Positions 8,100 to 17,098 of a DNA stretch of 39,002 bases are shown piece after piece. Within the stretch, counting starts at the first letter, position 1; each line of letters begins with the position of its first letter. A program made the position numbers and the translations under genes. This stretch comes from Candidatus Kuenenia stuttgartensis (GTDB lineage: Bacteria > Planctomycetota > UBA11346): contig CAMCMZ010000032.1 of the NCBI GenBank assembly GCA_945876185.1, positions 1-39,002 on the forward strand, given 5' to 3'. The notes beneath the pieces are model-generated. The model was not told the DNA's origin, ran no database searches, and saw only the letters and a program-made list of their open reading frames with translations.

Positions 8100-8121
8100 T
8101 GCCGGCTGAAGCCGGCGCTAC
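8100..8121 (-). repeat. REP-like palindrome overlapping the transglutaminase stop codon
   Basis: This is the exact inverted copy of 8006-8027, 72 bp away. On the minus strand its GTAG supplies the TAG stop of the converging TgpA-fusion gene. The pair could fold into one long hairpin or two short ones, and may end transcription from both sides. Confidence 0.75.
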
Positions 8122-11060
8122 GGACGGCCGATTGCCCGTACTGCGCGGCGCAGCTCTTTCAGACGTTCGCTGAGATCCGGGTTGCGGCCGTAGCGCAGAT
8201 CGGCGTAGGCAGCGGCGGCGGCGCGCAGCGGTTCCGCCACGCTGGGGAAGCGCTGCGCGGCACGCGCGGCGTAGGCAACCGGGCCTTCGCTCACCAGACG
8301 CGGGCATCCGGCGGCGGCAAGTCGGTCGCTGAGCCGGGCAAACCAGCGGTCAGCGGCCGAACCGTGGCGGCGCGGGACCAGCACCAGCCAGACCACCAGC
8401 AGCACCACGACCGCGAACAGGCCAGCGCCGAGGAACGCCAACCAGCGCAAATTCAGGCCGTGCGCCAGGGCGAAATCCAGGCGGCGCTCACTCGACCAGC
8501 CGATCACAGTGCCGTGCCAGCGCATGTCGACCCAGTCCCAGGCCTGGCGCACGCGCTGCCAACGGGACGCGAGGAAACCCTCGGCGTTGCCGGCCTGCGC
8601 GGCGGCGATCCCGGCGGCGGAGGCGCGCGGCGGGGTGGTGCCGTCCTCGATGATCTGCACCACCGCGGTCGGATCGACCCGACGCCAGCCTTCGCCACCC
8701 AACCAGACCTCGCACCAGGCATGGGCGTCGGCATTGCGCACGGTGACGAAGCCGCCGTACGGGTTGACCTCGCCGCCGGCGTACCCCAGCACGATCCGCA
8801 CCGGGACGCGATTCAGGCGCATCAGCAGCGCGAAACCCGTGGCGTAATGCTCACAGAAGCCGCGTCGGCGTTGGAGCAGGAACTCGCCCATCGGATCGTC
8901 GCCCAGGGTTCCCGGGTCGAGGGTGTAGGCGAAGCCGCCGCTGCGGAAGTATTCCAGCACGGCCTGCACCACCTGGGCGTCGCCGGCTGATCCGGGGATG
9001 CGCTCCGCCCCGAGTCGCGCGGCAAGGTCGCGCACCGGCTTGGAGGTCTTCGCCGGCACGCTGACCGCCCGCCGGAAGATGTATCCAGCCGGGCGGTCGT
9101 GCAGGCGGGCCTCGGGATGGAATACCACGCTGTAGGCGAAACCGGATCCGGGCGGCAGGTCGAGGCGGCAGAGCGCATCCGGCAATTGCTTCCGGCTGCG
9201 TTCCGCCTCGACCGGCTTGAGCGGGCAGTCGGGGATCGGCAGCATCTGGCGAGCGTTGGGCGCCAGCACGATCTGGGCGCGCATCGGGACGCCATCGGGC
9301 GGACGGCGCGCGTTGATCTCGGCCTCGGCATCGGGCTGGACTCCACGCGTCCAGGTCCGGCCGTCGTAATCCCACAGCACCTGCACACGCCAGTACAGGC
9401 GATCCGGCTGGACCTTGGCAGGTGCATCGAAGTCAGCGCGGAAGGCCGGCGTCGGATCCTTGCTCAGACTCCCGATTGCACCCGGGGTCAATTGGTCGCT
9501 CAAGCCAGTGCGGGCGCCGCCGCGCACCGATGGCTTCTGCACCTCGGGCAGCGGGACAAGGAAGTACGCGAGTGCGGCCAGCACCGTCGCCGGAAGCAGC
9601 AGCGCGCTGGCGGCGCGCAGGCCGTTGCCGCCGGTTCGCGACGGAACTTCGTGCGCCGGCGTGCCCGCCCCGGCGGCATGCCAGGCAGCCAGGGCCGCGA
9701 CCACCAGGACGATGGTGGCCAGACTGAGTGCGGTGGCGCCAATGCCCTGTTCACCCAGCAGCGTCGAGGCGGCGAGAAAGAAGCTGAAACAGCAGCAGAT
9801 GACCACGTCGCGGCCGGTGCGCAGCTCCAGCACCTTGGTCCATACAAAGGCGATCAGCCCGGGAACCGAACCTTCGATGCCGTAGCCGATGCGACCGCTG
9901 AGCGCCAGGGCCCCGACGAGACCGAACAGCACGCCATAGCGCAGCGCCGGCGCGATCCTGAGCCGCCGACCCAGCCAGGCGGCGCGCAGGCTGGTCACCG
10001 CGATCACCACCGCGACCGCGAGCAGCCACCAGGGCACCAGCGTCGCATGCAGCAACGTGCCCAGACCCATGGCGAGCAACAGCAGCAGCAGCGCCGGAAA
10101 TGGCAGCGGAACTTGGTCGGAGGAATTGGCGGCGCGCGGGCGCACCGGCGCGGGCGTGGCCTGCACCGCGCGGGCGAGCGCGGTGCGGCAGGCCAGCAGG
10201 TGGGCGTCGCCCGCATCAGGCGCAATGGTTTCAGCCGGCAAGCGCAGGCCGACCCGGTGGCCAAGGGCAAGCGCCTCACCGATCCAGCGGGTCAGTTGCT
10301 CGGCCCGAGCGCCAGCGGGATCAGCGGCAGTGGGATCAGCGGCGGCAGGATTGGCAGCCTCCATGCCACCCGTCCGCTCGTCGCGCCAATCGAACCAGCG
10401 CTCGCCACCTTGACCGGAAGGCGAAAAATCCTTGGCCATGAGCGGCCGGCCACGCGCCAGGGCCTTCCAGTCGATGAGGCGTTGGCCGTCGCCATCGCGC
10501 CAGGCGCGGTGGCCGGCGAACTCGCGTTCCTCGCGGCCATCCACACCCGGGTCCGAACGCGGCGGCAGGGGCTGGCCCACGGGTGACGGCAGCACGTCGA
10601 GCGCGACAGCGACCTCGACGCGGCGCTTGGCGAGCATCAAGCCACAGGGCCAGGCGGAGCCGAAACGCAGGCTGTGCAGGGTGAGGCGGCCCGGACGCGC
10701 CGGGGGGATGGCGACCATGGCGATGGTGCTGCCGCCGGCGGGGATCGCGTCGATCCAGCCGGCGGCGTCGCCGGCCGAGGTGCGCAGCAGGAGTTCGATC
10801 GCGCGTGAGGGGCGGCGCTGCGGATTGCGCACGATGACCGCGACGGTGAGCGGTGCCCCCGAACCAGCTTCGACCGGCGGCAGCACCTCGGTGGTCAACC
10901 CAGCCAGGTTGCGCCAGGTGTGCAGCACCGACACCGCGCCGGCGCACAGCACCAGCAGGCCGATCAGCCAGGCCGCGCTGCTCTGATAGGTGATCGCTGC
11001 GAGCAGGATGAGCACCAGCACCACCAGAAACCAGAGGATGTGGTGGGTCGGGCGAAGCAT
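8118..11060 (-). CDS. DUF58-like/TgpA-type transglutaminase fusion membrane protein
   Basis: A 980-residue protein joining two families usually encoded by adjacent genes. Residues 1-300 resemble DUF58 proteins: two N-terminal transmembrane helices, then a DUF58-like stretch around EEREFAGHRAWRDGDGQRLIDWKALARG. From about residue 310 a TgpA/DUF3488-like multi-helix membrane part follows, then an extracytoplasmic transglutaminase core. The catalytic triad is visible as C736 (RRGFCEHYATG), H780 (DAHAWCEVW) and D796 (RRVDPTA). A further transmembrane helix near 865-890 and a DUF4129-like tail close the protein. It follows the MoxR gene by 17 bp. MoxR-DUF58-transglutaminase sets are common; the single-chain form is less usual. 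The substrate is unknown, and a role in envelope protein processing or assembly is inferred. Confidence 0.85.
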   Translation of the reverse strand: MLRPTHHILWFLVVLVLILLAAITYQSSAAWLIGLLVLCAGAVSVLHTWRNLAGLTTEVLPPVEAGSGAPLTVAVIVRNPQRRPSRAIELLLRTSAGDAAGWIDAIPAGGSTIAMVAIPPARPGRLTLHSLRFGSAWPCGLMLAKRRVEVAVALDVLPSPVGQPLPPRSDPGVDGREEREFAGHRAWRDGDGQRLIDWKALARGRPLMAKDFSPSGQGGERWFDWRDERTGGMEAANPAAADPTAADPAGARAEQLTRWIGEALALGHRVGLRLPAETIAPDAGDAHLLACRTALARAVQATPAPVRPRAANSSDQVPLPFPALLLLLLAMGLGTLLHATLVPWWLLAVAVVIAVTSLRAAWLGRRLRIAPALRYGVLFGLVGALALSGRIGYGIEGSVPGLIAFVWTKVLELRTGRDVVICCCFSFFLAASTLLGEQGIGATALSLATIVLVVAALAAWHAAGAGTPAHEVPSRTGGNGLRAASALLLPATVLAALAYFLVPLPEVQKPSVRGGARTGLSDQLTPGAIGSLSKDPTPAFRADFDAPAKVQPDRLYWRVQVLWDYDGRTWTRGVQPDAEAEINARRPPDGVPMRAQIVLAPNARQMLPIPDCPLKPVEAERSRKQLPDALCRLDLPPGSGFAYSVVFHPEARLHDRPAGYIFRRAVSVPAKTSKPVRDLAARLGAERIPGSAGDAQVVQAVLEYFRSGGFAYTLDPGTLGDDPMGEFLLQRRRGFCEHYATGFALLMRLNRVPVRIVLGYAGGEVNPYGGFVTVRNADAHAWCEVWLGGEGWRRVDPTAVVQIIEDGTTPPRASAAGIAAAQAGNAEGFLASRWQRVRQAWDWVDMRWHGTVIGWSSERRLDFALAHGLNLRWLAFLGAGLFAVVVLLVVWLVLVPRRHGSAADRWFARLSDRLAAAGCPRLVSEGPVAYAARAAQRFPSVAEPLRAAAAAYADLRYGRNPDLSERLKELRRAVRAIGRP

Positions 11061-11077
11061 GGAGCCGATCCCGGCGG

Positions 11078-12031
11078 TCAGCGCACTGCCACGACGCCGA
11101 GCAGCGCCTGGGCGCGTTCGCGCGAACCCAGGCGGTGGGCGATCACGGCTTCGCCGACGGCGGCGAGGTCCTCGGGGTGCACCGCGTCGCGCCCGGCGAT
11201 GAGGGCCCAGGCCTGGGCCGCGCGTTGCAGGCCAAGACCGGCGCGGGGGCTGAGACCGCGCGCCGAGCCGACCCGGCTCGCGGCGACCAGGTCGAGCAGG
11301 TACTCGCGCACCGGGGCCGAAACATGGACGCGAAGAACCTCCGCCTGCACCGCCACCAGGCTGGCCGCCGACAGCACCGGAGTCAGCGCATCGGTCACGC
11401 GTTGCCGATCGCCGCCGGCGAGCAGTTCACGCTCGGCATCGCGCCCGGGCGGGCCGAGGCTGAGCCGCATCAGAAACCGATCGAGCTGGCTGTCGGGCAG
11501 GGGAAAGGTGCCGGCCTGCTCCTGCGGATTCTGGGTCGCGATGACGAAGAACGGGGCCGGCAACAGGTGGCGCTGGCCATCGCACGAGACCGCGTGTTCT
11601 TCCATGGCTTCCAGCAGGGCCGACTGGGTGCGCGGGCTGGCGCGGTTGATCTCGTCCGCCAGCACCACCCCGGCGAAAATCGGCCCGGGATGGAAGGTGA
11701 ACGCCCGCGTGGCGGGATCGAACACCGGCCCGCCCAGGATGTCGGCGGGCAGCAGGTCGCTGGTGAATTGGATCCGTCGCGCGGCCAACCCGGTCGCCCG
11801 GCCGAGTGCCTTGGCGAGGGTGGTCTTGCCGACCCCAGGCAGGTCTTCGATGAGCAGATGCCCATGCGCCAGCAGGCAGGCCACCGCGAGGCGGATCTGG
11901 TGCGGCTTGCCGAGGACGACCGATTCGACCTGGGCAATGGCGGCGGCGACCGCGGTGGCACTGGGGAGGGCGCTGGGTCCGGCGCTGGCAGCGGTGGGGG
12001 CTGGTGAGGATAGTGAGGATGAAGCAGTCAT
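11078..12031 (-). CDS. MoxR-family AAA+ ATPase
   Basis: A 317-residue MoxR-type ATPase. Walker A is at residues 66-70 (EDLPGVGKTTLAKAL) and Walker B at 126-129 (VVLADEINRASPRTQSALLEAM). The family motif FVIATQNPQEQAGTFPLPDSQLDRF is also present. MoxR proteins act as chaperone-like ATPases on partner membrane or VWA proteins. The partner here is probably the DUF58/TgpA fusion immediately downstream. ATG 12029-12031 is preferred. A TTG 12 codons upstream would only add a non-conserved stretch. The first 30 residues are Ala/Ser/Pro-rich and probably disordered. Confidence 0.92.
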   Translation of the reverse strand: MTASSSLSSPAPTAASAGPSALPSATAVAAAIAQVESVVLGKPHQIRLAVACLLAHGHLLIEDLPGVGKTTLAKALGRATGLAARRIQFTSDLLPADILGGPVFDPATRAFTFHPGPIFAGVVLADEINRASPRTQSALLEAMEEHAVSCDGQRHLLPAPFFVIATQNPQEQAGTFPLPDSQLDRFLMRLSLGPPGRDAERELLAGGDRQRVTDALTPVLSAASLVAVQAEVLRVHVSAPVREYLLDLVAASRVGSARGLSPRAGLGLQRAAQAWALIAGRDAVHPEDLAAVGEAVIAHRLGSRERAQALLGVVAVR

Positions 12032-12124
12032 CGCCGCCCAGCGTTCATCCCCGGCGCACGGAAGCAAAGCCCGGGCCCAGGATGATCATCAGCTGGACCA
12101 GGGGACGGTTCAGCGGCTGCGCCC

Positions 12125-14530
12125 TCAATATTTGATCCACGTCTCTAGTTCATAGCCGCCGAGCTTGCCCAGTCCGATCACGATGAATTGCAGGAACATG
12201 CCCAGCAGGTCGCCCAGGATCAGGCCGAAGGCGACCGGTTTGAGTCGGGTGTAGAGTCCGGGCCCGCCATAGCGGACCACCGCGAATTTCGCGGCCCAGC
12301 CGACCGCCAGGCTGCCCCACAGCTGCCAGACCGGGAAGCTGGCGGCGACCACCAGGCCGAGCGGATGGAAGATGAACCCCGTCCACAACCGGCGCAGGCC
12401 GACCACGACGAACAGCAGCACGAAGCCGACCAGGACCGGCCCCTTGAGGATCATCTTGGCAAAAGCTGCGCCCGGGCCGTCGGGATCCTGCGCGGCCTTG
12501 GTAGCCTGTTCCTGCATCTGATCGCCCCTGCCGAAACCGAGGACCACTTCCTTTTCGCCGGTCCAATTGACGGCGGTGACGACCAACACCGTGACCAAAG
12601 CCGCCAGAACCACCAGCACGCCGGCGCCGACCAGCAGGCGCCCGGTGGGCAGCCTTTGGCGTTCCGCCATGCCGGCGGCCTGGGCGCTGAAACCGCTCAT
12701 GTTCTCGCGCGTGTCGACCACCATCGTCGAACCCAAATAGGACAGCATCAGCAGCACCCGATAGGGTAGGACCATGGGCAAGCCGAGGCTGAGCAGAAGC
12801 GGAGTCAAATCGGTGGCGGTCTGGAAGATCGGCAGCCCGCTTTCCGCGACCACCCGGGCGACGTTCACGATGTAGATCAACAGCAGCAGGATGCCGATCA
12901 CCCCGGCCCACAGGCTGCCGCCGTGCCAGGCGAGCATCGTCATCAGGGCGAGCGCGGTGAGCACCAGGACCCGGGCAGCCCAGACCCCCATACGATCCCC
13001 GGCCCCATTGCCGAGGCCGCAGGCCGCCTGCAGCAGGGCCCCGTAGTGGTGCCGTCCGATCCAGGCGATCACGCAGGCCATGGCGATCATCGCCCCGGCC
13101 CCGAGCGAACGGGCGTCCTGGGAAAAACTCACCGGCTGACCCATGGCGTAGAGCCAGCCGAAGATGATGCAGCCGAACCAGAAGCCGCTCCACACGGAAA
13201 ATCCCAGTTCCAGGGTGAGCAGAAAGGCGACCCCGATCACCATCGGCTTGAGCAGGATCTTGACCCAGAAACTGGTGAAGACGAAGCGGTTGCCCGGATC
13301 CTGGTCCATGCCGAGCAGCTTCCAGGCGTCCTTGAACTCGAATTCGATCGGAATCTTCGGCAGCGGATTCAGACCCCAACCCTGAAACAGGTTCCAGAAC
13401 CACAGCGCCAGGACGAGCACGAGCGCGACCTGGAAGCCGCGGTCGCCCAGGATCGAACGGTCTGAAACGGCCAAAGGCACCTGGGCGAGCGGGTGCTGCA
13501 GGCGTTCGTGGTGGGTCCACTGCCGGCTGGTGAAGGCGATCACCGCGACCACCAGGATGAGGCCCAGGGCAATGATCAACCCGGAATGGAGCAACGGGGT
13601 GATCAGGACGCCCAACGGCAGGTCGGCGAGTTCGTTGCCACCACGGCGCATGCGCTTGTAGGCCTGGTCGGCGGCCGGCGATTCGCCCGGGGCCGGGACG
13701 CTCAGGGCGGGCGGAAATTCCTTCGCCACGGCGGACAGGTTGGAATCCTGGGCCATGGCCTGGCGCGCGAAGAGCGTGTTCGCCCAGCCTTCCGCCACGT
13801 TGCGGACGCCGCAGGCCACAAACAGCAGGATGCCGACCAGGACGATCTCGCGCCGGCGCAGGCAGCCGAGGGCGAGGACCAGTCCGGCGGCCAGGAAGCA
13901 GGAACCGACGACGGTCGCCCGCAGGAGCCAGGACTGATCGGCGAAAGCGGTGCGGGTCAGCGCCGTGATCCCAGCCAGGAACACGGTTCCCAGCACGCCC
14001 CAGGCAACCAGGCGGTGATTCCGTTCATACCAGGCCTTCAGGCTGCTTTTCGTGGACGAATCGGCCCTGGACGAATCGGCTCTGGACGAATCGGCTCTGG
14101 ACGAATGTGCCCCAGACAAAAAGGCGCCCAACCCTGCCCCGAACCCGAGCACCAGTGGGGCCAACAGGCACCACGGTTGATAGCGCGACGGGATCCAGGC
14201 CAGCCGGTCCCAGCCGAGGTTGAGCGCCAGGCCAGCCCCCGCCGCCACCGCCAGGCCAGCGACCAGGGCGAACCAGGGCCGCCAGAACGACAACACGGTC
14301 GCCAGCGCGATCAGGGTCATCGGGATGAACGGCATGTAGCCGGCCACCGGAGCGAGCCCGATCCGGTTGCTCAGAAACGGTTGCGAGGCCGCGAAGACCA
14401 GGGCGAGGATCCCCGCTAACACCGCCACCAGCGGGCGGATGCCCTCGCCCGGTTGCAGGATCCGCGTCGATGGGCTGGCGGACCCGGCCGGTTCCGCTGC
14501 CGGGGATGGTGTTTGCTGGGGGTCGCTCAT
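12125..14530 (-). CDS. Large polytopic membrane protein resembling DUF6785/DUF6784 (OPT-like) family
   Basis: An 801-residue integral membrane protein with about 16 hydrophobic segments spread over its whole length. The motif ARVVAESGLPIFQ and the segment SGFWFGCIIFGWLYAMGQP recall the DUF6785/DUF6784 proteins common in Planctomycetota, Verrucomicrobiota and Armatimonadota. Their function is not established, though they resemble oligopeptide-transporter-like carriers. The N-terminal 20 residues are Pro/Ser/Ala-rich. A cytoplasmic or periplasmic loop near residues 140-160 is made of DSSRA repeats. It lies 39 bp downstream of ffh and 93 bp upstream of moxR on the same strand. The family call comes from remembered motif similarity and needs a profile search. 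Confidence 0.6.
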   Translation of the reverse strand: MSDPQQTPSPAAEPAGSASPSTRILQPGEGIRPLVAVLAGILALVFAASQPFLSNRIGLAPVAGYMPFIPMTLIALATVLSFWRPWFALVAGLAVAAGAGLALNLGWDRLAWIPSRYQPWCLLAPLVLGFGAGLGAFLSGAHSSRADSSRADSSRADSSTKSSLKAWYERNHRLVAWGVLGTVFLAGITALTRTAFADQSWLLRATVVGSCFLAAGLVLALGCLRRREIVLVGILLFVACGVRNVAEGWANTLFARQAMAQDSNLSAVAKEFPPALSVPAPGESPAADQAYKRMRRGGNELADLPLGVLITPLLHSGLIIALGLILVVAVIAFTSRQWTHHERLQHPLAQVPLAVSDRSILGDRGFQVALVLVLALWFWNLFQGWGLNPLPKIPIEFEFKDAWKLLGMDQDPGNRFVFTSFWVKILLKPMVIGVAFLLTLELGFSVWSGFWFGCIIFGWLYAMGQPVSFSQDARSLGAGAMIAMACVIAWIGRHHYGALLQAACGLGNGAGDRMGVWAARVLVLTALALMTMLAWHGGSLWAGVIGILLLLIYIVNVARVVAESGLPIFQTATDLTPLLLSLGLPMVLPYRVLLMLSYLGSTMVVDTRENMSGFSAQAAGMAERQRLPTGRLLVGAGVLVVLAALVTVLVVTAVNWTGEKEVVLGFGRGDQMQEQATKAAQDPDGPGAAFAKMILKGPVLVGFVLLFVVVGLRRLWTGFIFHPLGLVVAASFPVWQLWGSLAVGWAAKFAVVRYGGPGLYTRLKPVAFGLILGDLLGMFLQFIVIGLGKLGGYELETWIKY
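14053..14112 (-). repeat. Four 15-bp tandem repeats in the polytopic membrane protein gene
   Basis: The unit TGGACGAATCGGCTC (plus-strand reading) occurs at 14053, 14068, 14083 and, degenerate, 14098. It encodes DSSRA pentapeptides in frame on the minus strand. Copy number could vary without breaking the frame. Confidence 0.85.
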
Positions 14531-14569
14531 GGTCTCGTCGTGATCAGGGGCAGGTGATACCGGTCAGAC

Positions 14570-16036
14570 TCAACGGCGTTGGTTCTTCTTTTTCTGCAGC
14601 TTTTTCTTTTTGCGTTCGGCCCGGTAGCGTTTCAGCACCTCTTTGTCTTCGCGGGTGGCGAACAACCGGTTCGGGTTGGGCATGAACGCCTGCGGGTTGG
14701 CCAGGGCCTCGGGGGTCATTTCCTCGGGGCCAGGCAACCGCTTGGCCATGTCCTGGATGTCGCCGAACTTGCCCATCATTTTCCGCATCTGGTCGAACTG
14801 CTTGAGCAGGGTCTGGACGTCGTTGGTGCTGGTGCCCGACCCCTGGGCGATGCGGCGGCGGCGGCTCATGTCGACCAGTTCCGGCCGCGCGCGCTCGCCC
14901 TTGGTCATCGAACCGATGATCGACTGGTACTTGCGGAAGATCGACTCGTCGACGTTGAGCCCCGCGAACTTCGAACCGATGCCGGGGATGAGGCCGAGCA
15001 GGTCCTTGATCGAGCCCATCTTGCGGATGGCTTGCAATTGTTCGGAAAAATCCTGGAGGTCGAACTTGTTCTTGAGGATGCGTTCTTCGAGCTGCTTGGC
15101 CTTGCTCTCATCAACGACCGACTGGGCTTTTTCGACGAACGACAGGATGTCGCCCATGCCGAGGATGCGCCGGGCCATGCGGTCCGGATGGAAGGGTTGC
15201 AGGGCGTCCAGCTTTTCACCCATGCCGACGAACTTGATCGGCTTGCCGACCGTCGCGCGCAGCGAGACGATGGCGCCGCCACGGCTGTCGCCGTCGAGCT
15301 TGGTCACCACCACGCCGTCGAGCGGCAGGCGGTCGTTGAAGGCCTTGGCGGAGTTCACGGCGTCTTGACCCGTCATCGCGTCGACCACGAGGTAGGTCTG
15401 GTGCGGACTGGTGCGGCGGTGGATCTCGGCGACCTCGGCCATCAGCTCGTCGTCGACGTGCAGGCGGCCAGCGGTGTCGAGGATGACCACGTCGCGGTTG
15501 TCGAGTTCGGCGGCGGCCAGCGCCCGGGCGCACAGTTCCGGCGCCTTCAAACCCGCTTGGTGGAAGACCGGCACGCTGATCTGCGCCCCCAGCACCTTGA
15601 GCTGCTCAATGGCGGCCGGGCGTTGCAGGTCGGCCGCGACCAGCAACGGCCGTTTGCCGTTTTCGGTCAATAAACGCGCCAGTTTCGCACAGGTCGTGGT
15701 CTTGCCGGAGCCTTGCAGGCCGGCCATCAGGATGACCGTCGCGCCGGTCTTGGCGAAGGGGATCTGCGAGTCCTCTTCGCCGACCAGGCTGATCAGTTCG
15801 TCGTGGACGATCTTGACGACTTGCTGGCCGGGTTCGACCCCGGTCAGAACGTCGGCGCCGATCGCCTTGGCCTCGACCTTGGCGAGGAAGTCGCGCACCA
15901 CGCCGACGTTGACGTCGGCTTCCAACAAGGCGCGGCGGACCTCGCGCAGGCCCTCGCGCACGGTGTCATCCGTCAGCTTGCCGGTGCGCCACTTGGTGAA
16001 GATGGAGGAAAAACGATCGGCGATGTGTTCGAACAT
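14570..16036 (-). CDS. ffh: Signal recognition particle GTPase Ffh (SRP54)
   Basis: A 488-residue SRP54 homologue of normal length that delivers nascent membrane and secreted proteins to FtsY. The N domain covers residues 1-90. The G domain has GLQGSGKT (106-113), DTAGRLH (187-193) and TKLDGDSRGG (245-254). The M domain carries the SRP RNA-binding stretch MSRRRRIAQGSGTSTNDVQTLL and methionine-rich helices (QMRKMMGKFGDIQDMAKRL). The tail is very basic (RKKKKLQKKKNQRR). ATG 16034-16036 starts the canonical MFEHIADRFSSIF and has an AAGG ribosome-binding site. An open frame continues far upstream but is antisense noise. The gene lies 203 bp downstream of the AraC gene on the same strand and probably has its own promoter. 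Confidence 0.98.
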   Translation of the reverse strand: MFEHIADRFSSIFTKWRTGKLTDDTVREGLREVRRALLEADVNVGVVRDFLAKVEAKAIGADVLTGVEPGQQVVKIVHDELISLVGEEDSQIPFAKTGATVILMAGLQGSGKTTTCAKLARLLTENGKRPLLVAADLQRPAAIEQLKVLGAQISVPVFHQAGLKAPELCARALAAAELDNRDVVILDTAGRLHVDDELMAEVAEIHRRTSPHQTYLVVDAMTGQDAVNSAKAFNDRLPLDGVVVTKLDGDSRGGAIVSLRATVGKPIKFVGMGEKLDALQPFHPDRMARRILGMGDILSFVEKAQSVVDESKAKQLEERILKNKFDLQDFSEQLQAIRKMGSIKDLLGLIPGIGSKFAGLNVDESIFRKYQSIIGSMTKGERARPELVDMSRRRRIAQGSGTSTNDVQTLLKQFDQMRKMMGKFGDIQDMAKRLPGPEEMTPEALANPQAFMPNPNRLFATREDKEVLKRYRAERKKKKLQKKKNQRR

Positions 16037-16239
16037 GGCTGCCTTGCTGCCGCACGATTCGCGCCGGACGTCCAGGGAAAGGACAGGACGGCACAGACTG
16101 AGCGGACGGCGTGAAGTAAAGAGCCGGGCCTGACGGGAGCCGAGCGGGCATGCTGGTGCCAAGGTCGGGATTGCAACCCGGTCCGGCGTCCCCGGCGTCT
16201 GCCTGCACCGACCAGCGCAACGACCACCCGGATCGACGC

Positions 16240-17028
16240 TCAGCCCATGCCCGGCTGCCGCAGCCGGCGCCAGGTGGCGGGTCCAGCGCCGAAGCGACGG
16301 GCGAAACAGCGGGTGAAATAGGCGCGATCCGGCCAACCACAGCGCCCGGCCACGACCTCGATGCGCAAGCCATCGCTGAGCAAACGCGCCGCACGTTCGA
16401 GCCGGCGTTCGCGGATCCAGGCGTTGGGCGGCTGGCCGAAACGGGCGCGGAACCGTTCCGCGAACCAGGACGGACGCAGGTCCATGCGGCCAGCCAGCTG
16501 GTCGAGCGGCAGCGGTGCATCGAGGTGGTCGATGATCCAGGTGGCGAGATCGGACCAGGGATCCGGCGCGACCGCTGTCTGATCCCCGCCGGCGCTGAAA
16601 TCCGCAAGCAGCAGACGCAGGTCGCCGTCGCTGGCCAGCCGCGCGGTAAGGCCCGGGCGATCCTGCGCCACGCGGATGCGTTCGATGCGCGCCAACCGCT
16701 CGGCCGTGGCCGGCAGTTCGGCCGGCAGAGCCACCGCCCGGGTCAGGTCCTGGCCGTTCCCGGTGATCGCCGAGACGTGCAGGTAGGTGTGGTCGAGGTG
16801 GTCCTTGCAGCCGTAGTCGGATCTGGTGAAGGCCGGCACCAGGTGCAGCCGCTGCGGATCTAGATTCCAGGTGCGCCCGGTGTGGGCGACCGTGGCTCCG
16901 GCGCTGGCGTGGATGGCGTAAAGGCGGAAGAACGGCGAGACCACCCCGGAATAGTTCCATTCGCGCCCCATCCGTTCCCGGCGGGCGACGTGGATTTCCA
17001 GGCGCAAGCCGCGGATCGAATCGGACAT
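16240..17028 (-). CDS. AraC-family transcriptional regulator
   Basis: A 262-residue regulator. An N-terminal ligand-sensing part (about 1-150) contains a cupin-like stretch around FFRLYAIHASAGATVAHTGRTW. The C-terminal double helix-turn-helix (about 165-258) shows LDQLAGRMDLRPSWFAERFRARFGQPPNAWIRERRLERAARLL and then AGRCGWPDRAYFTRCFARRFGAGPATWR, a complete AraC signature. It is divergent, across 70 bp, from the PhyH/UroD-family pair at 17099-19077, which it probably controls in response to the substrate of that pathway. The ligand is not deducible. ATG 17026-17028 gives a normal length for the family. Confidence 0.9.
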   Translation of the reverse strand: MSDSIRGLRLEIHVARRERMGREWNYSGVVSPFFRLYAIHASAGATVAHTGRTWNLDPQRLHLVPAFTRSDYGCKDHLDHTYLHVSAITGNGQDLTRAVALPAELPATAERLARIERIRVAQDRPGLTARLASDGDLRLLLADFSAGGDQTAVAPDPWSDLATWIIDHLDAPLPLDQLAGRMDLRPSWFAERFRARFGQPPNAWIRERRLERAARLLSDGLRIEVVAGRCGWPDRAYFTRCFARRFGAGPATWRRLRQPGMG

Positions 17029-17098
17029 GCCGGCGGATCGTCCACAATTCCGGTGGCCCGTCCACAGACTCGCGATCGCCAGGCGTTAGATTGCCGCC

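Noticed and set aside
9099..10586. Plus-strand open frame opposite the TgpA fusion
   Set aside because: Gln/Arg/Gly-rich antisense translation typical of GC-rich DNA.
14579..15673. Plus-strand open frame opposite ffh
   Set aside because: Mirror of the strongly conserved ffh frame; no independent start signal or motif.
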